From Caldifarciminota bacterium (GTDB taxonomy: Bacteria > WOR-3 > Hydrothermia > WGAB01), in the NCBI GenBank assembly GCA_015489295.1, contig WGAB01000027.1, positions 1-24,156 on the forward strand: a stretch of DNA of 24,156 bases, given 5' to 3'. The notes beneath the pieces are model-generated. The model was not told the DNA's origin. It saw only the letters and a program-made list of their open reading frames with translations, and did no database searches. The position numbers and the translations under genes were made by a program. Every line of letters starts with the position of its first letter. The first letter of the stretch is position 1. Below are positions 8,314 through 14,239 of the stretch, piece by piece.

Positions 8314-9124
8314 AGCAGAACTCCTCGAGATTCTGGATCGGTACCCGGTATGGGGGTTCTGGGCGGGTGCCACCGATCTCCAGGTGGCCTGGCAGCGGGG
8401 ACAGGTGCCGTGGTCTCCGGAGGTCCACCATGTGGACCTGTACCACCTGAAGGATCGGTGGAACGAGATCCGGGTGCGCCACGACCACCTGGAAATCGGT
8501 GCCCTCGCGACGGTCACGGATCTGCTCGAATCTTCGTTGATCCAGACCCTTGCGCCGGTGTTGCACGCAGCCGCCCGGGTTTTTGGCAGCCCGCCGATCC
8601 GGAACATGGCCACGGTGGGCGGCAACCTGGCCAATGCGTCGCCGGCCGCAGACCTGTGGCCGCCCCTGCTGGTGCTGGAGGCCCAGGTAGAACTGCTGTC
8701 GCCCTCGGGAAGCCGAAGGGTGCCCCTGGCCGGGTTTTACACCGGGTACCGGCAAACCGTTCGGACGCCCCACGAGGTGATCCGGCGGGTGCGGATCGCC
8801 CCGGATTCTCTGGAACTGCCCTTCTATTACCGCAAGGTGGGGCTGCGGCAAAGCCAGGCGATCGCGGTGGTGTCCCTGGCCGCCGTGCGGACGGCCGAGG
8901 GCCAGCTTCGCCTGGCCGCCGGAGCCGTCAACCCCACGGTGCAGCGGTTGGCCTCGGTGGAACTTCTGGTCAACTCGGGCACCTCGCCGGATCCCCAGCG
9001 GTTACGGGAGGCCCTGGCCGCGGATATCCATCCGATCACCGATCTTCGGGCCACCGCCGAGTACCGGTTTGACACCACCTTGAGCTTTGTACAGGAGGCC
9101 CTGGAGGTGTTGCGCCATGCCTGA
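8291..9124 (+). CDS. xdhB: Xanthine dehydrogenase-type FAD-binding subunit
   Basis: A 277-residue flavoprotein of the CoxM/XDH medium-subunit family, which transfers electrons to NAD+ or another acceptor. The N-terminal FAD motif reads WAGATDL where AGGTDL is usual. The second FAD signature is IRNMATVGGNLANASPAADL, which is textbook. The C-terminal CO-dehydrogenase flavoprotein domain follows (FYTGYRQT, FYYRKVGLRQSQAIAVVSLA). The four-cysteine [4Fe-4S] insertion found in some benzoyl-CoA reductases is absent. The start ATG 8291 lies inside the end of the iron-sulfur subunit gene and the stop overlaps xdhC by eight bases, so the operon is translationally coupled throughout. Family assignment is secure; the electron acceptor cannot be read from the sequence. 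Confidence 0.92.
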   Translation: MLHIPRSEAELLEILDRYPVWGFWAGATDLQVAWQRGQVPWSPEVHHVDLYHLKDRWNEIRVRHDHLEIGALATVTDLLESSLIQTLAPVLHAAARVFGSPPIRNMATVGGNLANASPAADLWPPLLVLEAQVELLSPSGSRRVPLAGFYTGYRQTVRTPHEVIRRVRIAPDSLELPFYYRKVGLRQSQAIAVVSLAAVRTAEGQLRLAAGAVNPTVQRLASVELLVNSGTSPDPQRLREALAADIHPITDLRATAEYRFDTTLSFVQEALEVLRHA

Positions 9125-9944
9125 GTTTCCCTGGCTGGAGGAGGCCCAGCGCCTGCTGCGGGAACGGAAGCCCTTTGTGTTGGCCACCATCGTGGAGAAA
9201 AAGGGACACAGCCCCCGGGAACCCGGCACCCGCGCCATCGTGCTGGAGGACGGTACCCTGCTGGGCACCATCGGCGGCGGTGAAACCGAACAGGCCGTAG
9301 CCCGGGATGCGATGGAGGTGTTCCAGACCCGCCGGTCCCTCCTCAAAACCTACACCTTTGCCCATGGAGGCTGTGGGGGTGTGATCACCGTGTTTCTGGA
9401 ACTCTTTGAGCCAGCGCCCCTTCTCTACATCTTCGGAGGCGGGCACGTGGGCCGGGCCCTGGCCGAAGCCCTGGCCGGCACCCGGTTCGAGGTGGTGGTC
9501 ATCGAGCCCCATGCCCGGCCCCTGGATCTTCCAGGCGTGCAATGGATTTCCCGGGGGGCCGAGGAGGTGCTGCCCCGGCTCCTTTACCACCCGCGATACA
9601 CCTATCTGGTGGTCACCACCTATTCCCACGAGATCGATGAGACCATTGCCCGGGAGGTGTTGCCGCGCCCCTTCCGGTACCTGGGCATCATCGGGAGCGA
9701 GAGCAAGTGCAAGGGCTTGAAGATCCGGCTGCGCCGACTTGGGGCCACCGAGGAGCAACTGGCCCGGATCCGCTGCCCCATGGGCTTGTTCAAGGGGCGG
9801 CAGCCCAAGGAAGTGGCCATCAGCGTGGCTGCCGAAATTCTGCAGGTAGCCGGTGAAGACGCCGCCCCTCAGGCTCCGACGGCTGCCCCGGACCCCACGG
9901 GTGTGGAAATCCGGCCGCCGGAACCCCGGCCCTCATCACCGTAG
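9117..9944 (+). CDS. xdhC: XdhC/CoxI family molybdenum cofactor maturation factor
   Basis: XdhC proteins bind molybdenum cofactor, promote its sulfuration and hand it to the apo-dehydrogenase; they are not part of the mature enzyme. The 275-residue product has the N-terminal XdhC/CoxI domain (ATIVEKKGHSPREPGT, GTIGGGETE) and a C-terminal Rossmann-type domain (YIFGGGHVGRALAE). A conserved YLGIIGS segment follows, and then CPMGL and PKEVAISVAAEIL. The start ATG 9117 is preceded by GGAGGT and overlaps the FAD-subunit stop. The last ~25 residues are Pro-rich and nonconserved. No MobA-like cytidylyltransferase or cysteine desulfurase is encoded nearby. It ends 59 bases from the convergent dsrE2-like gene. 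No convincing intrinsic terminator with a T-run is visible between them. Confidence 0.93.
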   Translation: MPEFPWLEEAQRLLRERKPFVLATIVEKKGHSPREPGTRAIVLEDGTLLGTIGGGETEQAVARDAMEVFQTRRSLLKTYTFAHGGCGGVITVFLELFEPAPLLYIFGGGHVGRALAEALAGTRFEVVVIEPHARPLDLPGVQWISRGAEEVLPRLLYHPRYTYLVVTTYSHEIDETIAREVLPRPFRYLGIIGSESKCKGLKIRLRRLGATEEQLARIRCPMGLFKGRQPKEVAISVAAEILQVAGEDAAPQAPTAAPDPTGVEIRPPEPRPSSP

Positions 9945-10003
9945 GCTTTCCTGTATGTGCTTCGCGCTGCCCTTTGGGGTGTTTCCTGGCCCCAGTGGCC
10001 GCT

Positions 10004-10507
10004 TCAGATAAAGATGATCTGGGCCCCTTCGGTCATCTCGATGAAGTCGCCGGCGGTCACGATGTCGTCGACCACCTCCAGGAAATCGTCCTTGGTCAGG
10101 CCCATCATGTCCACGGTCATCTTACAGGCGTAGAGTTTGGCGCCGGCGTCGTGGAGCATCTGGAGCATTTCCCGTACGGGCGGGGCGTCCACCTCGGCGA
10201 TCTTTTTCTTCATGAGGGCGGTGGCGATCTCGGTCATTCCGGGCAGGACCCCCATCCACTGGGGGATGCCGAAGTCGATCGGAAAGCCCATCATGCCCGT
10301 GCGCATGCTGGCGTTGCCCACCGGCGGCAACTTGAGGTGATCTACGCGCTTCTTGTTGATGAGGTCCAGGCCCCAGAAGGTGAAGAAAATGATGACGTCC
10401 ACGCCCTCGGTGAGGGCAGCCCACCCCATGATGAGGGCGGGATAGGCCATGTCCAGGTTGCCCTTGGAGCAGATGAAGGCCATCGTGCGGGTTTGTTCCT
10501 CGGGCAT
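10004..10507 (-). CDS. DsrE/DsrF/DrsH-like (DsrE2-type) sulfur carrier
   Basis: A 167-residue protein of the DsrE2 group, small sulfurtransferases that carry sulfur as cysteine persulfide. The conserved landmarks are FICSKGNLDMAYPAL (Cys13), VIIFFTFWGLDLI, MGFPIDFGIPQWMG and LYACKMTVDMMGL (Cys128). Cys128 aligns with the cysteine conserved across the family. The hydrophobic stretch at about 24-50 has been read as membrane-associated in some relatives; here it looks like buried beta-alpha structure. The start ATG 10507 has an AGGAGG site at the right spacing; an in-frame GTG three codons upstream is less likely. It is the last gene of the sulfur operon, 61 bases after the DsrC-like gene. No TusA or rhodanese partner is in the window. 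Confidence 0.88.
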   Translation of the reverse strand: MPEEQTRTMAFICSKGNLDMAYPALIMGWAALTEGVDVIIFFTFWGLDLINKKRVDHLKLPPVGNASMRTGMMGFPIDFGIPQWMGVLPGMTEIATALMKKKIAEVDAPPVREMLQMLHDAGAKLYACKMTVDMMGLTKDDFLEVVDDIVTAGDFIEMTEGAQIIFI

Positions 10508-10525
10508 GGAGACCACCTCCTTCTC

Positions 10526-10568
10526 GGGTTATCGTCCTGCCCCAGGGAGGTCGATAACCCTCAGGGTT
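10526..10568 (-). promoter_or_regulatory. Two mutually exclusive RNA hairpins between the DsrC-like and DsrE2-like genes
   Basis: Perfect nine-base arms at 10526-10534 (GGGTTATCG) and 10552-10560 (CGATAACCC) can extend past one mismatch by three more pairs. The stretch AACCC at 10556-10560 can instead pair with GGGTT at 10564-10568, just after the DsrC-like stop codon. The two folds exclude one another. No T-run follows on the minus strand, so this is not a classical terminator. It may set transcript stability or attenuation within the operon, or be a protein-binding palindrome. Confidence 0.55.
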
Positions 10569-10883
10569 TTAGATGCATCCGGCCGGTTTGGGCACCCCGG
10601 CAATGCGGGCCACCTTTTTGGCCGGACCCTTGGGAAAGAGCTTGAAGAGTTCCTTGGTGGGGATGCCCGTGCCCGTGCTGATCTGGCGAATGGTCGGCGA
10701 AGCGCCGTGTTCCTGGTAGTAGTTCCGGACGAAATGGATCACCTCCCAGTGCCGATCCGTGAGGTCGATCCCCATTTCCTGAGCAATGGCCTGGGCGATC
10801 TCCGGGGTCCAGTCCTGGGGGTTCACCAGGTACCCCTCATCGTTGACTTCAACTTCTTTGTTGGCAATCACCCGGGTTGCCAT
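10569..10883 (-). CDS. DsrC/TusE family sulfur relay protein, single-cysteine form
   Basis: A 104-residue protein of the DsrC/TusE/DsvC family, which accepts persulfide sulfur on a flexible C-terminal arm. The family core is clear (DEGYLVNPQDWTPEIAQ, LTDRHWEVIHFVRNYY, TGIPTKELFKLFPKGPAK), as is the penultimate cysteine in GVPKPAGCI (Cys103). The second cysteine of true DsrC, eleven residues earlier, is replaced by Ala92. The protein therefore cannot form the DsrC trisulfide used by dissimilatory sulfite reductase. This groups it with TusE-like or other single-cysteine carriers. Its context with SQR and DsrE2 rather than TusBCD and MnmA argues for sulfur oxidation or trafficking rather than tRNA thiolation. 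The start ATG 10883 overlaps the DUF1641 gene by 16 bases, and an AGGAGG site precedes it. Confidence 0.93.
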   Translation of the reverse strand: MATRVIANKEVEVNDEGYLVNPQDWTPEIAQAIAQEMGIDLTDRHWEVIHFVRNYYQEHGASPTIRQISTGTGIPTKELFKLFPKGPAKKVARIAGVPKPAGCI

Positions 10884-11593
10884 GATCCTACCTCCTTGTT
10901 TTCAACGGATTTCGGCGAAAACGCACGAAGAATTTTCAAAGAAACCACAAGCCCTCGGCGCACCGAGGGGTCCCGCAAAAGCCGAAGCAGGGTTTTCAGG
11001 GAGCCGTCGGCGGCCTGGGGCTGGTTCCGGGCCTCCTGCAGGGTTCCGGTGGCCTCGCGCAATACGTCCAGGAGTTCGGGCTGCGTGAGGTCCTGCAGGG
11101 TGTCCAGCAGGAGGAGAACCCGGTCTGCCAGGCGCCGGAGTTCCTCGGGGGAGTACCGGGTGACCACGGTATCGAGAACCCGGGCAGCCTCCCGGAAAAA
11201 GGCGAAGTAGCCCCGTTTCTCCATCCGGTCCATGGCGTCGATAAGGGCGGGCACAGCCTCGTCGGCAACGCGGCTCAGGTCCTGGGACAGGTTCCGGAGG
11301 CTTTCCAGTTGTTCCAGCAACCAGATGAAGTTGCGCACGTTGCGCAGGACCAGATGGCCCAGGTGGTACAGGTCTTCCAGTTGAACGAAGTTTTCGAGAT
11401 CCTGAAATTCCCGCTGGAGCACCTCGTAGAGCTGTTCCAGTACCGGAATCAAGTCTTCCATCAGGCCGGTGTGGGCTGCCCGCTGTCGTTGCTGTTCCCG
11501 CACGTAGTCGGCAATGAGGCGTACGTCGCGGGACAGGGCGTCCAGCCGTTCTTCCAGTGAGGTTTGCTGCGGTGGAACTTCGGGGTTTGCCAT
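10868..11593 (-). CDS. DUF1641 family protein
   Basis: A 241-residue, almost entirely helical, soluble protein. The N-terminus has an acidic/basic coiled-coil-like region (SLEERLDALSRDVRLIADYV), and the central part is rich in Leu and charged residues. The DUF1641 core is the segment around LADRVLLLLDTLQDLTQ. No Cys or metal motif is visible. DUF1641 proteins accompany oxidoreductases; one (ForE) is, as I recall, the partner of a menaquinone-linked formate dehydrogenase in Bacillus subtilis, which suggests an adaptor or quinone-coupling role. Here it lies directly behind the SQR-like flavoprotein. I chose ATG 11593, nine bases after the upstream stop and preceded by GAGGGG. An ATG at 11611 overlapping the SQR-like gene is the alternative start. 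Confidence 0.78.
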   Translation of the reverse strand: MANPEVPPQQTSLEERLDALSRDVRLIADYVREQQRQRAAHTGLMEDLIPVLEQLYEVLQREFQDLENFVQLEDLYHLGHLVLRNVRNFIWLLEQLESLRNLSQDLSRVADEAVPALIDAMDRMEKRGYFAFFREAARVLDTVVTRYSPEELRRLADRVLLLLDTLQDLTQPELLDVLREATGTLQEARNQPQAADGSLKTLLRLLRDPSVRRGLVVSLKILRAFSPKSVENKEVGSWQPG

Positions 11594-11601
11594 GGTGCCC
11601 C

Positions 11602-12834
11602 TCACACCCATTTGCCTGCAATGGTCATCTGGGCCGGAATGGGAATGGGTTTGCCCTTCAGGAGCACGTTCCAGTAGAACCAGCGGAACAGCAGTTTCCC
11701 CCAGTGGTTCACGCGGGACTCGGCGAGCAGCGAGAAGGGCCCCACTCCTGGCAGGGGGAACTTGCCGGGAAGGGCCTCGGTTTCGTAGTTGAAGTCGATG
11801 AGGATGGCCTTGCCAAAGCCCGTCTCGATGTAGCAGTTGGAATGTCCGTCAAAGGTGGGCAGAAGATCCAGCCCTTCGATGTACCGCAGGAAATTGGGCA
11901 CGAAGACGTCCACCATGAAGTGGGCTACGGAGCCGGCCTTGGAGGTGGGCACGTTGGTGGCATCGCCCAGGACAAAGATGTTGTCAAAGTTTTGGGCCTT
12001 GAGGGTGTGCTTGTCGGTGGGCACGTAGTTGAGATCGTCGCCGATGCCCGAGCGCTGGATGGCCTCGCTGCCGAAGTGGAGCGGGATCGTGACCAGAAGG
12101 TCGTAGGGAACCTCTTCTTCCTCGTAGGAGATGAGCACCTTCCTTTCCGGGTCCACCCGTTCCACATAAAAATCGGGTACCAGCTGGATGTTGCGTTCTT
12201 CCAGTAGGCTGCCCAGAACCTGGGAAGACTTGGGTTTGGTAAAGGCACCGGAAAGAGGGGTGACGTACACGATCTCCACCCGGTCGCGGATGCCCCGTTC
12301 GTGGAAGTACCAGTCGGCCAGGAACAGGAACTCCAGGGGAGCCACCGGGCACTTGATGGGCATGTCCACCAGGTTGAGCACCAGGCGACCGCCCTCAAAG
12401 TGCTCCAGGGCGTGGTGGAGGGCCAGGGCTCCTTCCAGGGTGTAGAAGTCAAAGATGCTCTTGTGCCAGGCCTCGCCCAGGAGGCCCGGGGTGTGGTCGG
12501 GCCGGGGATGGGCGCCGGTGGCGATGATGAGGAAATCGTAGGGCAGGGCCTTGGGGTTTCCCCGGAGGCGTACCCGGTTCCGGTCGGGCTCGATGGCCTC
12601 GATTTCGGTTTGGATGTAGCGGACCCGCGGAGGGAAAAGGATTCGCCGGGGCTTGATCACGTCCCGCTTGTGGTAAATGCCGAAGGGCACAAAGATGAAC
12701 CCCGGCTGATAGTAGTGGACCGGGTCCGAGTCGACGATGGTGATGGACCATTCCCGTTCGTCCAGTTCCTGCATCAGGCGGTGGGCCACCATGGTGCCCG
12801 CGGTGCCGCCCCCTAAAATCACCAGCCGCTTCAT
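11602..12834 (-). CDS. Sulfide:quinone oxidoreductase-like FAD flavoprotein
   Basis: A 410-residue member of the SQR/FccB branch of the disulfide-reductase superfamily. The FAD site opens with LVILGGGTAGTMVAHRL (residues 4-20). Further motifs are DFLIIATGAHPRP (100-112) and the second FAD contact NIFVLGDATNVPTSKAG (285-301). Only two cysteines exist: Cys162 in MPIKCPVAP, at the position of a catalytic SQR cysteine, and Cys334 in SNCYIETG. The third cysteine of classic SQRs, near residue 128, is missing. The C-terminal segment HWGKLLFRWFYWNVLL is amphipathic and suits monotopic membrane binding to reach quinone. It is the first gene of the sulfur operon, with a GGAGG site before ATG 12834. It could reduce quinone with sulfide; a polysulfide- or other sulfur-acting role is also possible. 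Confidence 0.87.
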   Translation of the reverse strand: MKRLVILGGGTAGTMVAHRLMQELDEREWSITIVDSDPVHYYQPGFIFVPFGIYHKRDVIKPRRILFPPRVRYIQTEIEAIEPDRNRVRLRGNPKALPYDFLIIATGAHPRPDHTPGLLGEAWHKSIFDFYTLEGALALHHALEHFEGGRLVLNLVDMPIKCPVAPLEFLFLADWYFHERGIRDRVEIVYVTPLSGAFTKPKSSQVLGSLLEERNIQLVPDFYVERVDPERKVLISYEEEEVPYDLLVTIPLHFGSEAIQRSGIGDDLNYVPTDKHTLKAQNFDNIFVLGDATNVPTSKAGSVAHFMVDVFVPNFLRYIEGLDLLPTFDGHSNCYIETGFGKAILIDFNYETEALPGKFPLPGVGPFSLLAESRVNHWGKLLFRWFYWNVLLKGKPIPIPAQMTIAGKWV

Positions 12835-12892
12835 CGTGGTTTCCTCCGTTGGTTCAAGGGTCGAACTCGAGGAGTTTTTGCGTGAATTTGAT

Positions 12893-12903
12893 TAACCGGG
12901 TTA
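12893..12903. promoter_or_regulatory. Palindromic operator candidate on the SQR start site
   Basis: TAACCGGGTTA is a perfect inverted repeat around a single central base. It begins one base beyond the -10 box and covers the predicted start site (about 12897). Binding here would block transcription of the sulfur operon. TAACCC/GGGTTA half-sites recur in the hairpin region at 10526-10568. The regulator is unknown and not encoded next to it. Confidence 0.45.
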
Positions 12904-12933
12904 GTATATACGGCCTTGTTGAGTTTGTTTCAA
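12904..12933 (-). promoter_or_regulatory. Promoter of the sulfur (SQR) operon
   Basis: On the minus strand TTGAAA (12933-12928), an 18-base spacer and TATACT (12909-12904) form a good sigma70-type promoter. The predicted start is near 12897, giving a leader of about 60 bases with a GGAGG ribosome site before the ATG at 12834. This is one of the few well-formed -35/-10 pairs in the window. Confidence 0.7.
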
Positions 12934-12937
12934 GGCC
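12912..12937. repeat. Seven-base inverted repeat over the SQR -35 region
   Basis: GGCCTTG (12912-12918) and CAAGGCC (12931-12937) are perfect arms around a 12-base centre. The arm at 12931-12937 overlaps the -35 hexamer of the SQR promoter, and the whole lies in the divergent SQR/purA intergenic region. It could be a second regulator site or a transcribed hairpin if purA is also read from farther upstream. Confidence 0.4.
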
Positions 12938-12961
12938 AAGGAGTCCGGGGAGCCGTGCCCT

Positions 12962-12967
12962 TAAAAT
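12962..12967 (+). promoter_or_regulatory. TAAAAT -10 box of purA (leaderless)
   Basis: TAAAAT ends six bases before the GTG start at 12974. A start site seven bases downstream of the box would fall on the G of that codon. No ribosome-binding site lies between, and no convincing -35 element is visible. Confidence 0.55.
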
Positions 12968-12973
12968 AACCCC

Positions 12974-14239
12974 GTGAACACCGCGGTGATTGGCCTGCAG
13001 TGGGGCGATGAGGGCAAGGGCAAACTTGTGGCCCTGCTGGCCGAGGAACACGAGATCATCGTGCGGTTCCAGGGCGGCGCCAATGCCGGCCACACCGTGT
13101 ATGTAGAAGGCAAGAAGCAGGTGTTCCACCTGGTGCCCTCCGGCCTGCTGCATCCCGACAAAACCGGCGTGCTGGGGCCCGGGGTGGTGGTCGACCTGGA
13201 GGTGCTGGGCCGGGAGATCCAGGCGCTGGAGGAGGCCGGAGTGCCGGTGGAGGGACGCCTGTGGATCGACGCCCGAGCCCACCTGGTAATGCCCTATCAC
13301 CGGGCTGAAGACGGTTGGGAAGAGGAACTCCGGGGCGGCGTGGGCAGCACCCGCCGGGGCATCGGCCCCACCTACCGCGACCTCTATGCCCGGTTCGGCC
13401 TCCGGGCCGGCGACCTGCTGTACCCCGATACCCTGTATCGAAAGCTCAAAAAGAGCCTGGAATGGAATAACCAGATCCTGGCGGCCCGGTACGGCAAACC
13501 CCCGTTCCAGATCCAGGACATGATGGACCTTTTAACGGCCTGGGCCGAACGGTTTCGCCCCATGATCACGGATACCCTGGTGTTGCTTCGCCGCTGGGAC
13601 CGGGAGAACCGGCCGATCCTCTTTGAAGGAGCCCAGGGAAGCCTTCTGGACATCTTCCTGGGCACCTACCCCTATGTGACCTCTTCGCACACCGTGGCCG
13701 GAGGGATTCCGGTGGGGCTGGGATGGCCCCCGCACCGGCTGCACCGGGTGGTGGGGGTCACCAAGGCGTACACCACCCGGGTCGGCAAAGGCCCCTTTCC
13801 CACCGAGGCCCATGACGCCCTGGGAGAACGGCTCCGGGAACGGGGCGGGGAGTACGGCGCCACCACCGGCCGACCCCGGCGATGTGGCTGGCTGGATCTC
13901 GTGGCCCTGAAGTACACCGCCTGGCTCAACGGCATAACTGAGGTGGCCGTTACCAAGGTGGATGTGCTCGCGGGGTTTCCGGAGGTCCTTGTGGCCACGG
14001 CGTACCGGCTTCGGGGGGAGACCCGCACCGAGTTCCCCGCTACCCTGGAGGATCTGGAGCAGGCGGAACCCCGGTACGAACGCCTGGAGGCCTGGCCTGC
14101 ACCTCTGACCGAGCAGGGAGACCTGCATCCCCACCTGGAGGCCTATTTGCAGTTCCTGGAGCGGCACCTGGATGTGCCCGTTCGTCTGGTTTCCTATGGC
14201 CCCAAGACCCATGAAGTGGTGGTTCGGAAGCCTGCGTAA
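12974..14239 (+). CDS. purA: Adenylosuccinate synthetase
   Basis: This cytoplasmic enzyme couples GTP hydrolysis to joining IMP and aspartate, the first step from IMP to AMP. The 421-residue length is normal. The GTP-binding N-terminus reads AVIGLQWGDEGKGK with the catalytic Asp in WGDEGKGK, followed by VRFQGGANAGHTV. Further family blocks are GIGPTYRDLYARFGLRAGDL, LFEGAQGSLLDIFLGTYPYVTSSH, TRVGKGPFPTE and GRPRRCGWLDLVALKY. The start is GTG 12974, which gives the expected family N-terminus and sits behind a TAAAAT box. Its 3' end overlaps the PASTA-protein gene by about 29 bases. It runs divergently from the sulfur operon, sharing a 139-base intergenic region. Identification is certain. Confidence 0.97.
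   Translation: MNTAVIGLQWGDEGKGKLVALLAEEHEIIVRFQGGANAGHTVYVEGKKQVFHLVPSGLLHPDKTGVLGPGVVVDLEVLGREIQALEEAGVPVEGRLWIDARAHLVMPYHRAEDGWEEELRGGVGSTRRGIGPTYRDLYARFGLRAGDLLYPDTLYRKLKKSLEWNNQILAARYGKPPFQIQDMMDLLTAWAERFRPMITDTLVLLRRWDRENRPILFEGAQGSLLDIFLGTYPYVTSSHTVAGGIPVGLGWPPHRLHRVVGVTKAYTTRVGKGPFPTEAHDALGERLRERGGEYGATTGRPRRCGWLDLVALKYTAWLNGITEVAVTKVDVLAGFPEVLVATAYRLRGETRTEFPATLEDLEQAEPRYERLEAWPAPLTEQGDLHPHLEAYLQFLERHLDVPVRLVSYGPKTHEVVVRKPA

Noticed and set aside
9945..10003. Bidirectional terminator between xdhC and the DsrE2-like gene
   Set aside because: Only a five-base TGGGG/CCCCA stem with a ten-base loop is found and no T-run on either strand.
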